Part shown: in pieces, positions 11,625 through 21,054 of the stretch
Layout: each line of letters opens with the position of its first letter
Position numbering within the stretch: position 1 is the first letter of the stretch
Assembly: GCA_963682055.1 (NCBI GenBank)
Contig: OY821746.1
Coordinates: 9,635,992 to 9,699,991 of the forward strand
Source of the DNA: Primula veris
Lineage: Eukaryota; Streptophyta; Magnoliopsida; Ericales; Primulaceae
Reading direction: 5' to 3'
DNA: 64,000 nucleotides
Position numbers and translations under genes: made by a program
Notes under the pieces: generated by a model
Seen by the model: only the letters and a program-made list of their open reading frames with translations
What the model was told of the DNA's origin: nothing
Databases searched by the model: none

Positions 11625-13883
11625 TCAAGGTTCCACCTGAGGAGATGCGGGTGGGGAAGTAACAGTAGCATCAGGACGAGGAGTGGACGTGGCCGACGTA
11701 AAATAAGGACGGAGCGCTGTCAAAATTGTCTGCCCGGGTAGCCGGGGAAGTTCTTCTTCACGAAGATTCGCCCAGTCTAAGGGTTTCGGTGGTGCACCCT
11801 GTGGACAGGGATACACCAACTCCGACCACGCCCTATCCGACAAAGGAACGTTCGCGAAATTGAGCGCCCGCACATGAGCGCAATAGACGGAGAAATTAGC
11901 CATCATTGCTAACCTTGTCCGCTCCTCCGCCTGTGCCGTTTTCAGAACGGCCACCTTAGCCTTTTCGGCTTCCACATCCTCCGCCAGCAGCAAGTTCTCC
12001 TCCTCTAGTTGGTCATACTTAACGACCAGGCTCTCTTTTTCAGCCATCAATTTACCAACATCCTCGGTCACGTGCAGAAAGTCCGCAGACAGCTTGTCAT
12101 AATTATCGCCCAGGGTTTTATTCTCGGCGACCAGTTTCTCTTTCTCGACCTCGAAAGCCGCAAGCAGATCCTTTATCTTCTGATCGTTCTCCTCGACTAT
12201 GGCTTTCTTTTCGGCCAGCAGCTCATCTCTCTCAGCCTCGAGCGCCTTCCACTGATCCCTCAGAACAATGGAACCCAAGAAAGCCTGTCATCAAAAACAA
12301 AAATAGACATGCAACATTAAAAAAAAAAAAAAAAAATTATTACCCGGAGCGCATCACTGCCGGCTTGCTCAATTAACGCCGATACCGGACGAGCAGCAAT
12401 TTCCTCGGCATCTTTGAAGACTAGGGGCTTCAGCGCCGTATACCCCATCCTTAAAGCTTGGGGCTGCTCCAGCAATTTCCCCTTGCACCGACCAATGTAA
12501 CGGGTCATCGCGACCTCGTCCACCAACACCTTCTCGGGTCCGTCGAGAGCCTCATCCTCGACACCCGTCACAACATCCACGGCACTCTCCTTGTCGACCT
12601 CCATTTCCACCCCCACGTCCTCATCCAACTGATCAATCTCAGGGGCCCTATGCTCGATCTCTTCCTCAGTACGGAGGGGCGAGCAAACGGGTAGATCTAT
12701 CGGATCCTCGGTAGGGATAGGCGAGATGACAGGCAAAGTCATCGTACCCTCTCCCATGTTAGTCAAGAGGTTCATATGTCCGAATACATCGTCGATCGAC
12801 CCCTGAAACACAATAATACCCATAGACCGGGCAAGAGCGAGGGTAACCAATGGAGAAGTCAGTAGCTGAAACAAGATGACTAATAAAGCAAAGCACTAGC
12901 GAACAAAATAATACCCATAGACCGGACCACTTTCAAGAATTCCTCCTCAGGCTCTTTGGGGATCTCGGGTGCGGGATTCCCCTTGGTCACCGACCCCATA
13001 GGGTACCCGAGCAGCATGGGAGCAGTACGACTCGCAGGATCCGGCGTCGGTCCAGGCCCCCACCATTTCCAAAGAGCTAACAGAGCCTCTACATTGGGAG
13101 CGCCGAGGTCTGGCATAGTGGGAGCATTGGTACCCGGCCCAGGAATCTGGTGTCCCGGACAAGCCCATTCACCAGACGCAATAACAATACCAAGATTGCG
13201 CTCTTTGTTGGTATCCGGCAAACCGATAACGAGCCGGCAAAAGGAACGCAAGGTTTTCAGATACGAGCTGCGACGCTCAAAGCTCAAACTATAGACTCCG
13301 AAGACATCCTTCAGTTCAATCGGTATTCCGGACAACTCCGATAACCTTTGGATACCATTCAGAGTACGGTAACCATTTAGGGCCAGTTGGGCCGGAGCAA
13401 TCTGGACGGCCTCAAAGAACGAAGCCACCCAGTTTGTAAAAGGCAGTCGAAGACCCCCAGTGAAGAATGCCGAAGAGCGCACAGCTACCTCGCCGGCAGA
13501 AACAAATCCCAGCACCTCCTCGTCAGAAATAGGAAGCCGAATGTGTATGTTGTCAGGTATTCCGGCAAGCTCCTTAAAATCCTTTTCTACGAATGCGCCA
13601 ACTTGGGCCACACTTTGGCTCAGAATTTCCTATCCAAACATCATCAAAAGTCCATCAATATAACTAACCAACTACACAAACAAGAACCACATCAATATAA
13701 CGAGCGCCACCCCCCCCCCCCCCACTCATATTAACCAGATACATAAGACTCATCCAACATATATAGACAACCTGAACCATATACCAACGCCACATCAAAT
13801 GACCACAACGACAAATCAAATACAACCCCTGACAAAAAAAAAAAGGGGGGGGGGGAGAACGAAAAATCACTTACAGTAATCAT
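11625..13883 (-). CDS. antisense spliced gene with plant 'gypsy-type transposase' domain and coiled coil
   Basis: Likely exons on the minus strand are: 13883-13875 (ATG ATT ACT then donor GTAAGT); 13629 to about 12915; about 12802-12344; and 12284-11625. The second exon encodes a globular region (RLPISDEEV, GGLRLPFTNWVASFFEA, APAQLALNGYRTLNG, GEWACPGHQ) resembling the plant domain annotated as putative gypsy-type transposase (PF04195), found in antisense ORFs of Tat elements. The last exon is a long coiled coil (LEAERDELLAEKKAIVEE) with a proline/threonine tail. The first and last junctions keep frame. The junction near 12915/12802 does not keep frame as I read it and contains a 95-bp-spaced duplication. 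The 59-bp last intron is short for a plant. No catalytic motif is visible; the function is unknown. Confidence 0.6.
12804..12928. repeat. short direct repeat flanking an intron-like insert in the antisense gene
   Basis: On the minus strand, CCGGTCTATGGGTATTATT occurs twice, 95 bp apart, with the second copy ending at a GTTTCAG acceptor. The flanking coding blocks are in different frames, and 95 is not a multiple of three, so the segment behaves as an intron or as a frame-breaking duplication. Confidence 0.55.
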
Positions 13884-14591
13884 TATGAGCAAGCAAGCGA
13901 AAATAGCAGCAAGTCTTTCAAACAATACCACGAAACCCTAGATCACACGGCCGAACGCTTTTCCTTTTTGGCGGGAAGAATATACTTTAGAGAGAGAGAC
14001 ATATATTTTCTTCAGAGAATTTTGTGATACAAACAACAGGGCTTACTTGGCACAGTAAAAAGGAGTGGAGTTACAAAAAGAATAAAATAATAACCGTCCT
14101 TTCGTGTGACAGAGGTTTACCTTTTTTCCAACCATACAAAAGTCAACAACCGCTGCTATTTGTGACATATAAACGCTCCAGATTTTGCCACGTCAAAGCA
14201 TATCCCACTACCCAAGGCAGTTCACATCATTACACCTAAATAAACGGCCAGTGGACCCTACCACGAAAAGCTTCCCACGTACGCTACCAATGTTATCACA
14301 CCGAGAATGTCCCCCGATAAAGTTCCTCGACTCCCAACCATTTCTTACCCAAAGGGCCTACCGAACAAGGTCGACGAAGACCGTTCCTAGCCTGACGGCA
14401 TGACGCGTCAAGTCTAACAACGTTCTCCGGGGGGATAACCGGGCACATTGTTCGGTATATACTAGAAAAACATCAAATAAAATAGAATAGACAGAATCAA
14501 GTGCAAGACAGAGTTTTATTCTTCCACAAAGGGGGAAAACACAAACAACACAACAGAAAAAGAAAAATTTTTACAAGAAAATACACCCATC
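13884..14591. other. spacer upstream of the antisense PF04195-like gene
   Basis: On the minus strand this is the 5' flank of the gene starting at 13883. A TTTATATG motif lies near 14165, and the segment next to the ATG is CT-rich. The stretch 14512-14521 reads GAATAAAACT on the minus strand, a poly(A) signal for the cistron at 14592-14954. No coding block is evident. Confidence 0.4.
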
Positions 14592-14954
14592 CTACTTTTT
14601 CGAACTATCCCCCATATCAACATCCTTCTTCGCCAAAAGTTCCTCCAGACGCTCCTTTTCCCTAATCAAACGAGAAATCGCCATCTCAGCCTGTTTCAAG
14701 GCGTAAGACTGAGACACGCATTTTTGCTCGGCCTTGAAACGAGCAGTGCCCTCCTCGTCCCAATATTGTTTAAACCTCCTCACTTCAGTCCGAGCACACA
14801 TAAGATCATGTTTCAGCCATGACATCTCAATTTCTTTTAGTTGAAGAGGAGTCAAATCCTCCTTCCCAAAACCAGGGGGACGAGGTAGCAAAAAAGTAGG
14901 CTCCTCTTCCATAAGGGCTTTCTTTTTAGAGGCGGACCTAGTGATGGGAGCCAT
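14592..14954 (-). CDS. small antisense coiled-coil protein A of the Tat element
   Basis: The start is taken as ATG 14954, not the in-frame codon 15 bases upstream, giving 120 residues beginning MAPITRSASKKKA. After a basic, proline-containing N-terminus, an alpha-helical segment (about residues 38-110) has dense heptads ending ISRLIREKERLEELLAKK, then a serine/lysine tail. The MAPITRS start resembles short basic leaders of plant gag-like proteins. A minus-strand TATA box lies at 15041-15048, 87-94 bp upstream of the ATG, and an AATAAA lies about 75 bp past the stop, so it looks like an independent transcription unit. The function is unknown. Confidence 0.55.
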   Translation of the reverse strand: MAPITRSASKKKALMEEEPTFLLPRPPGFGKEDLTPLQLKEIEMSWLKHDLMCARTEVRRFKQYWDEEGTARFKAEQKCVSQSYALKQAEMAISRLIREKERLEELLAKKDVDMGDSSKK

Positions 14955-15040
14955 CTCAAACAAAAGCAAGATAGAAGAAACAAATTATAAAACAAGAGAG
15001 AGAGGTAGAAATTGGTAATGAGATGCATGCAATAGGGAGC

Positions 15041-15048
15041 ATTTATAG
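15041..15048 (-). promoter_or_regulatory. TATA box of antisense cistron A
   Basis: CTATAAAT on the minus strand, about 90 bp upstream of ATG 14954. Confidence 0.5.
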
Positions 15049-15188
15049 AGAATCAAAAGGCACAAAGTACGAAGCGTTACAATGGTTCACAAGACAGGCA
15101 CGAGATACGAGAAGATGCAACTGATTCATCAAATACAGAAAACAAAACACAAATTGAAAAAGGGGAAATACATAAGAAAACCAGCAAT

Positions 15189-15667
15189 CTAAGGATCAAT
15201 GGGTGGAAAAATCGAACTGCCAGACCGAGAGAAGGCAGAACGAGCTGAACAACTCAACCGAGCTTGGTAGGAATCATTCATGGCGACCAAATTGTCATTC
15301 TCCGAGGAGAGCTCGCTGTTCTCCGTGGTAAGAGCCCTGATGCGTTCCTCAAGCCGAGCATTCTTTACCATTATGCTAGCAAGGCCTTGAGGAGAGTTAT
15401 CAAAATCATCTTGAGCATGGTCCCAAATCTCCTCGGCATCATACCAGGAGTTGGCCATATGATTTCTCTGTGACAACAAGTGATCGAGCTGATGACTCAA
15501 TGCCGAAATCTCGGTCCATTTCACCGTCTCTTCGGGATGAGAGCCGAACAAGCTCAAGGCCAAAACGCCATACTCTTTCTCAAGCCTTGCCATCCGATGC
15601 GGACCCGAGATACCTCAGAGTCTAAGCTCTTCATCTGAGCATGATATCTCGCCACAGGTCCAGACAT
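15189..15667 (-). pseudogene. small antisense coiled-coil protein B of the Tat element, frameshifted
   Basis: ATG 15667 begins an MSGPVARYHAQMKSL leader, which is in a different frame from the long block 15593-15189 that begins MARLEKEYGV. A one-base frameshift near 15595 separates them. The long block (134 codons) contains an acidic/aromatic middle (WYDAEEIWDHAQDDFDN), a leucine/glutamate heptad stretch (NARLEERIRALTTEN) and a serine-rich tail. The MSGP start and the surrounding leader match cistron C, so the two appear to be paralogues. The minus-strand TATA box is at 15769-15776, about 102 bp upstream. If the frame were continuous it would be a coiled-coil protein of about 160 residues; as it stands it is broken or starts internally. 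Confidence 0.5.
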
Positions 15668-15768
15668 TCTGGGAAATTGTTATAGTACGGAAGAAAATGA
15701 GGGGCTGAGGGAGAAATAAGCAATAGAAGAAAAAGGAGAGATGATAAACTACTAAAGAAAAGAGAAGT

Positions 15769-15776
15769 ACTTATAG
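15769..15776 (-). promoter_or_regulatory. TATA box of antisense cistron B
   Basis: CTATAAGT on the minus strand, about 102 bp upstream of ATG 15667. Confidence 0.45.
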
Positions 15777-16039
15777 AGAGAAGACAGCACGATCTTTCCT
15801 GACATGCCTGGGAGCATGCATATTCCTGACCTACTAGAGAGCATGCACCTATATTCGACAGTGATGGGGACATCTACTGACATCTGATACAACAGTACAG
15901 AAGGAAATAAAGACGAGATATTCAAAGATCTAGCTTCCCGACAAACAACAAACCACAGGTGCAATATAAAAAGAAGTGCAAAAATAAAGGGGCAAAAATA
16001 CTTTTCATTAATAAAGATGGGATATATCATTGTTCATTA

Positions 16040-16256
16040 CATCCGAAAAGAAATTTATTACATCCGAAAAGAAAGTCTATTACATCCGAAAAGGAAATCT
16101 ATTACATCCGAAAAGAAAGTCTATTACATCCGAAAAGGAAATCTATTACATCCGAAAAGGAAATCTATTACATCCGAAAAGAAAATCTGTTACATCCGAA
16201 AAGAAAATCTGTTGCATCCGAGATAAAGATCTATTACATCCGAGAAGAGCTAGTAC
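16040..16256. repeat. 22-bp minisatellite, about ten units
   Basis: CATCCGAAAAGAAAGTCTAT plus TTA-like ends recur every 22 bp (first unit 21 bp) with variants at a few positions; the last two units diverge more. The array lies between antisense cistrons B and C. There is no palindromic core and no unique spacers, so it is not a CRISPR array. Confidence 0.9.
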
Positions 16257-16591
16257 AGAAGATCAGGCAAAGGATCAACTATATCAGCTGACCAAGTGAG
16301 CAGGAGACGCCAAAAAGAAAAAGTAAGAAGAAAGAGAAAGGAAAAGCAAGAAGAGGAAAAGAAGAAGAGTGCAAGAAAAGAAGAAGTGATAAGAAAGAAG
16401 AGTCGAAAAGAAAAATGACAAAAACCCTAGATGTAACACAAAACCCTTAGGATCACAGGGCTGATTGTTACATCATAGTGGTGCAAAAAAGAAGAAAAAG
16501 AAAAAGAGTGATGAGAAATAAAAAGAAGAAAAAGAAAGAGATGGGAAAAGATGGGGAAAAGCAGAGAAAAATAAAAAAAGAAGGGGGAATG

Positions 16592-16885
16592 TTAGGGGGA
16601 AGTCGATCGGTATCGGTGAGAGGGCCCGGCAGAGACATCCCTGTCCCTCAGTGTCGGGTTCCCCCTTAGCATCTCATTCTCTTCGACTAGAGCCTGACGA
16701 GCACGTCGGCAGTAAGCCAGTTCGGATCTTAGCCAAGTTAATTCCCGAACCATCTCGGTATGGTGATAACGCATCACCTTCAATTCCTCCTCAGCATCCC
16801 TCAACAGCCTTTGTACATGGTTATAGGAGGCTTCAAAGGCCTCCACTTGCAAAGCTAATGCTGATTGGGTGAAAGGACCAGACAT
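16592..16885 (-). CDS. small antisense coiled-coil protein C of the Tat element
   Basis: The start is taken as ATG 16885 (MSGPFTQSALALQ), because the upstream in-frame ATG at 16957 lies only about 20 bp from the TATA box and would precede the transcription start. The product has 97 residues: a helical stretch (about 8-75) with heptads such as LLRDAEEELKVM and ENEMLRG, then an arginine/serine-rich tail (SAGPSHRYRSTSP). The initial MSGP and the sequence around the ATG match cistron B. The function is unknown; the helical character suggests oligomerisation or partner binding. Confidence 0.55.
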   Translation of the reverse strand: MSGPFTQSALALQVEAFEASYNHVQRLLRDAEEELKVMRYHHTEMVRELTWLRSELAYCRRARQALVEENEMLRGNPTLRDRDVSAGPSHRYRSTSP

Positions 16886-16970
16886 CTTAGGGAAATTATA
16901 AGATGAGGGTCTGTATATGGGGGAAAATAATATGATGAGGATTGTGGATGTAACCATGCTGTAAGCAGGT

Positions 16971-16978
16971 ATTTATAG
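16971..16978 (-). promoter_or_regulatory. TATA box of antisense cistron C
   Basis: CTATAAAT on the minus strand, about 90 bp upstream of ATG 16885. Confidence 0.5.
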
Positions 16979-17529
16979 ATCAATTAGATGAGGGCTGGTA
17001 TTGAGAGTCGCAACCGTTCGCCAATGGGTACTAAGAAGCGACGGCAATTAAAAGATGTGCCTGTTCAAAAAAAAAAAAAACGTTTGGATTCCCAAAAGGT
17101 TCTAAAAAAGCGTGAGTAATTAAAAGCCACTCTTGTTCGCAAAACGCTTGGATTCTTACAAATATTTAAAGAGGGTAAGTAATAATGGCATCGTAACACG
17201 CGTCATTTTGGGGAAAGGCAGCGGTTCAAATAAATATCCCAGATCTTTTGCACAGAGCTCAAGAAAACTCTGGTGAATAAGATTTTTTATGCACAAGGCT
17301 CAAGAAATCCTATTGGTCCCCAGATATAAAGATTAAGGAGGTCCAATGGATAAGGTCAAATGCAAGGCCCAAGAAAAAACATTGATGAGGCCACAAGCGT
17401 GCGCAGTCAAAATAAATTGCATTGGAAAAGTAATTCAGATATAAACAAGAGAAAGATGTCTTTATTGATTGATTGGTACTTCGTTACAGAAGAAGCAATA
17501 AAAGGAAATACAATGAAAAAACAATAAAA

Positions 17530-17868
17530 TCATTTCGTGGAAGGGCCCGCTTCGTCATTTGGTTTCCCCTTCGACCGAGCATACACTTCCTTAAGGGCCA
17601 GTTTGTAAGCCCTCTTGGAAGCAAGTTGCCTACCTCTGGAGGCCTCGAGCTCTTTGATCCGAGCACGAGCGCGAATACTGTCGAGCAAAGACCTCTTATG
17701 CTCCTTCTCCAGGGCATCCAATCGCTCGTCTAGTTCGGCGGCCCGACGAGCTTCCACCGACAACCTGGCAACCCTCTTCTCGAGATAACGCACCTTCTGA
17801 ACTTCCTCTTCAAGACGAGCAACGTATTCAGGAAGGTTGTCACCATAGTTTTCAAGAGGAAAAGCCAT
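17530..17868 (-). CDS. small antisense coiled-coil protein D of the Tat element
   Basis: The start is taken as ATG 17868 (MAFPLENYGDNLPEYVARLE), since the longer frame to 17946 crosses the TATA box at 17917-17924. The product has 112 residues. Residues 13-75 form an almost continuous coiled coil (LEEEVQKVRYLEKRVARL). It ends KRAYKLALKEVYARSKGK plus a short acidic, serine-containing tail. That C-terminal motif is shared with cistron E, which shows that D and E are duplicates. AATAAAG lies on the minus strand about 65 bp past the stop. The function is unknown. Confidence 0.6.
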   Translation of the reverse strand: MAFPLENYGDNLPEYVARLEEEVQKVRYLEKRVARLSVEARRAAELDERLDALEKEHKRSLLDSIRARARIKELEASRGRQLASKRAYKLALKEVYARSKGKPNDEAGPSTK

Positions 17869-17916
17869 TTGTTCGTTAATAAAGAATGAATTACATAAAG
17901 AATACAGGGACAGTCC

Positions 17917-17924
17917 TTTTATAG
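17917..17924 (-). promoter_or_regulatory. TATA box of antisense cistron D
   Basis: CTATAAAA on the minus strand, 49-56 bp upstream of ATG 17868. Confidence 0.5.
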
Positions 17925-18169
17925 GAAGAAACAAGGAGTAGATCAAAGGTCATCTCGAAGAAATACAACCTCGTGAACTTCCCAAGAGCATTTACGGCAA
18001 ATTAACCACAGTTCCAAATCCAATTAAAGTCATCCAAAAAGACATCAAGAAGATAAACAGACAAGAACAAGGAAAGGGAAATATTTTATTAATTTCAAAA
18101 ACTTCGATTACAACTGAGGAGAAGACTCCCCATTCAAAAGAAATTACGACAGAAATTACAAAAGACTAA

Positions 18170-18490
18170 TTATTTCGAGGAAGAGCCTTCTTCATCGTCA
18201 TCCGAACTCGGTTTAGACCGAGCATGCAACTCCTTGAAGGCAAGCTTATAGGCCCTTTTTGCTGCCTTCTGCTTGGCCAGATTAGCCTCGAGCCTTTTTA
18301 TATGCTCGTAAGCCCAATCCCGATCGGCCATCGTCACATGATGATCAGAATCCATGTCAGACAACCTTTTCTTGTAACTTGAAACCTTGTCCACAAGTTT
18401 CTTATTCGCAGTACGAGATTTCTTGATTTCCATTTCTAAATATGAAATATAATTAAAGGAGCTCTCACCAGTAGAACCTGAAGAAGCCAT
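18170..18490 (-). CDS. small antisense coiled-coil protein E of the Tat element
   Basis: ATG 18490 gives 106 residues beginning MASSGSTGESSFNYISYLE. A coiled-coil region (about 18-85) is followed by KRAYKLAFKELHARSK and an acidic/serine tail ending SSSK. The motif KRAYKLA(F/L)KE(L/V)(H/Y)ARSK and the (N/E)YI/VxxLExE start of the helix are shared with cistron D, 300 bp away in the same orientation. The minus-strand TATA box is at 18545-18551, and AATAAAA is about 80 bp past the stop. It is the first antisense unit inside the 3' LTR. The function is unknown. Confidence 0.6.
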   Translation of the reverse strand: MASSGSTGESSFNYISYLEMEIKKSRTANKKLVDKVSSYKKRLSDMDSDHHVTMADRDWAYEHIKRLEANLAKQKAAKRAYKLAFKELHARSKPSSDDDEEGSSSK

Positions 18491-18544
18491 TATGTCACGA
18501 GCAAATTAGTAGTAAAATGCCTAATTATGGAGGGAGCACACCCC

Positions 18545-18551
18545 TTTATAG
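18545..18551 (-). promoter_or_regulatory. TATA box of antisense cistron E
   Basis: CTATAAA on the minus strand, about 55-60 bp upstream of ATG 18490. Confidence 0.5.
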
Positions 18552-18712
18552 GAGTTTTCCTCGAAGAAAGATATTAGGATAGGAAACATTAAATGTGCCT
18601 CCCAGGGAACCGTCATGAGTCTATTGCGTTTCTCGATGAAGCATTGGGAAAGACAAGACCGAAGTAACGTTCTCGACAAACCGAACATGACTCCCCCGAC
18701 ATGGAAACCACG

Positions 18713-18733
18713 CCGAGGAAGTCAGGGAGCACT
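18713..18733 (+). other. candidate polypurine tract of the Tat element
   Basis: A purine-rich stretch (GAGGAAGTCAGGGAG) ends three bases before the 3' LTR. It is interrupted by pyrimidines, so this is a weak tract placed only by position. Confidence 0.4.
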
Positions 18734-19300
18734 TGATAGAACATAAAAAGTAGACCCGAATATTCTATTCGGGTAATAATCAACCCACTTTATAAATGGG
18801 TATCCAACGCTTAAATGGGTCGTCTCATACTTTTTATAGGAAATAAGGTGTTACTATCAAAAGCCCAAGCCCAATCAAATGGGGACCCATGTCTGAAAAA
18901 CTCCTGGGATGAAGACATTTGTCAACATCCTAGAAGGCATAGTTGCCTATAAATAGCCAACTACCCCTCCTAGAAAAGGATCAGAAAATCTATCCAAAAA
19001 ATATAGAGAGAAGTTGAGAAAAGAGAGAAAATAGTCAAGGTATATTAAGTCAAGAAATAAACCGAACAGAGAGAAGCCGAGCATCGAATAAAAGGAGAAA
19101 GACCAAGAAGATAGATTAAACAGTCAAATCGAGCACAATTGTAAAATAGAGATACTAATCCGAGCAGGTGTAATAATCCGAATAAGGATAGTAATCCGAG
19201 CAGTAATAAAGATCAGGAAGTGTCCATTATATACATTTGATTTACTATTATATTATTGTTGAAAAGCCTAACACGACCGACCAAAGTTATGGCTTTATCA
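18734..19300 (+). repeat. 3' LTR of the Tat element
   Basis: This 567-bp segment has the same length as the 5' LTR and differs from it at about 8 positions by eye. It is followed by CATCT, which matches the five bases before the 5' LTR. Confidence 0.95.
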
Positions 19301-19782
19301 CATCTATTCATCTCCACAAAATGACAAAGAAGTGAAAGACAAGTTAAAAGTAATGAACTTGATAATTTGGACTTTATCATAATTGTCGGTCGGCCAATGG
19401 AGGAAAAAGGGACGCACGATTTTACTACGTTAATCCAAAAAGTTACAAAGAGTGTATTAATTATCGTAGCAATTAAAAAATTCTAAGCCATAAGGAACCA
19501 GAATGGAGATAAAAGAAGTGGTCATCAACCTATTAAAAGAAAACAAATTGACCCTAGCCAGTTTTCAATGTTTCCATACAAAAGGCAATATTCATCAAGT
19601 GATTAAATCACATTGATTTGATAAAGTTACTGGTTTCTATATGTATATAATAGCTTCCAGTATATGGTGTCATGAGGAATCAAAAGAGCAATTAGTGAAT
19701 ATATATACTGAATAGCATTCTGAATTTCTGATACGTCAGCTGAATAAACAATATCTAAGAAACCAAGTTCAAGAATATAAAA
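19301..19782. other. AT-rich DNA between two retrotransposons
   Basis: No gene or structural feature was seen. It ends in TAAAA, the left target duplication of the copia element. Confidence 0.5.
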
Positions 19783-20050
19783 TATTAGTGACAATAGTAG
19801 TGATACTAAGAATGTGACCATATCCGATACTTAATATGAGATAACTATGCCATAACAAAATAGCAAAATGATAACTTAAATTTCTATCCCATTATCTTTG
19901 TATAGTTTGTTTGCAGAAACTATCTCCACACTTTGTGGAATATGAGTTTATCCTTTATGTTGTGTATTTGGCTATATAAGGCACATACATGTAAGTTGTA
20001 TAAGCAGGAAGCCAATAATATATTTTCCTCTTTATTTCCTTTATCTTTCA
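19783..20050 (+). repeat. 5' LTR of the copia element
   Basis: A 268-bp direct repeat starting TATTAGTGACAA and ending TCTTTCA, with a CTATATAAGG TATA box near 19970. Confidence 0.9.
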
Positions 20051-20064
20051 TGGTATCTAGAGCC
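20051..20064 (+). other. primer binding site, initiator tRNA-Met type
   Basis: TGGTATCTAGAGCC abuts the 5' LTR. It matches the common copia primer site TGGTATCAGAGCC apart from a small change in the middle. Confidence 0.75.
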
Positions 20065-20097
20065 AATTGACAAACGTCAAATTTTTTCCTTTCCTCC

Positions 20098-21054
20098 ATG
20101 GCTCCCAATGTTGCTCCTACTCCCACTTCCTCATCCGCCCCAGAAACACCCACCACCGCTGAAATTTCCTCTCTTTCGTATCTATCGGCGCCACTTATAA
20201 AACTTCACCATACCGTTAGCCTTAAACTCACTCGAGAAAATTATCTCTTATGGAAGACCCAATTAGTCCCGTATCTTAAGGGACAGAATCTCTTTGGGTA
20301 CATTGACGGGACAACGCCTTGCCCCGCAGCCTATATCATGGCATCATCTCCTTCTTCACCAACTGAGATACCTCAGACGAATCCTCCCTATGCTAACTGG
20401 GTTCAGCAAGATAAACTCATTCTGAGTGCGATCATCTCTTCGTTATCCGAGGAGCTACTTCCTCACGTGGTTGGAGATTTTACTTCTAAGCAAGTGTGGG
20501 AGATACTAGAACAACTCTTTTGTTCATACACCCGTGCTCGGTCTACGCAGTTGAAATACCAACTCTCTTCCATCAAGAAAGGAGATGAGTCTATCGATCA
20601 ATATTATGACCGTATCAAGAAAATTGCAACAAACCTTGCTGCCATTGGAGAGCCCCTCCGAGAATCTGACCACCTGGCTTTCCTTCTTGCCGGACTAGAC
20701 TCCTCGTTTGACCCTCTCGTGACCTCTATTCACACCATGTTAACTCCCCGTCCTATACATGCTGTTTATGAACTCCTCAAGGGACAGGAAAACCGAAATG
20801 CTAGAAATCATACCCCTATCGAAACCCAGCAGCTCATGTCGCCACTCGTAACCCGTCAAACAACAACACCCGCTACTCACCTAGCCATGGAAGGACTGAC
20901 CATGGGAGCCGGTATGATCATCGTTATAATAACCATATGCCCAGCCGTGGGTCTCGATTTTCTCGTGGTTGTGGTCGCCACTCATCAGGAACCTACACCC
21001 CCCGCTGCCAGTTATGTCATGAATTTGGTCACTTGGTTTTGCAATGTCCGTTGA
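20098..21054 (+). pseudogene. copia gag, frameshifted near its C-terminus
   Basis: ATG 20098 opens a copia Gag. It has a serine/threonine/proline leader, then blocks typical of the family: NYLLWKTQLVPYLKGQNLFGYI, NWVQQDKLILSAI, VWEILEQLF and IDQYYDRIKKIA. Near 20830 the coding signal moves to the frame used by protease and integrase. The zinc knuckle CQLCHEFGHLVLQC (about 21010) lies in that second frame, so the last 70 codons to 21054 are out of frame. The break uncouples Gag from Pol in this copy. Confidence 0.88.

Larger units (their letters stand above)
2278..19300 (+). mobile_element. complete Ty3/gypsy LTR retrotransposon, Tat lineage (Retand-like), with antisense genes
   Basis: A 17,023-bp element is bounded by two 567-bp LTRs that start TGATA and end TATCA. 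CATCT is duplicated on both sides (2273-2277 and 19301-19305). A tRNA-Asp-type primer site follows the left LTR. The order gag, protease, reverse transcriptase, RNase H, a second RNase H and integrase, with a long 3' region holding antisense frames, fits the Tat clade of plant Ty3/gypsy elements. By eye the LTRs differ at about 8 positions (1.4 percent), so insertion is recent, yet gag-pol carries several stops and two frameshifts. The copy is probably non-autonomous. The 8.5-kb right half carries at least eight minus-strand reading frames. Confidence 0.93.

Noticed and set aside
10071..13734. Plus-strand frames of 60-115 codons across the antisense region
   Set aside because: They are shadows of the minus-strand coiled-coil frames. 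None shows a domain, start context or splice borders.
16030..16299. CRISPR-like array
   Set aside because: Units are directly adjacent, with no unique spacers, and lie in a plant retrotransposon; this is a minisatellite.
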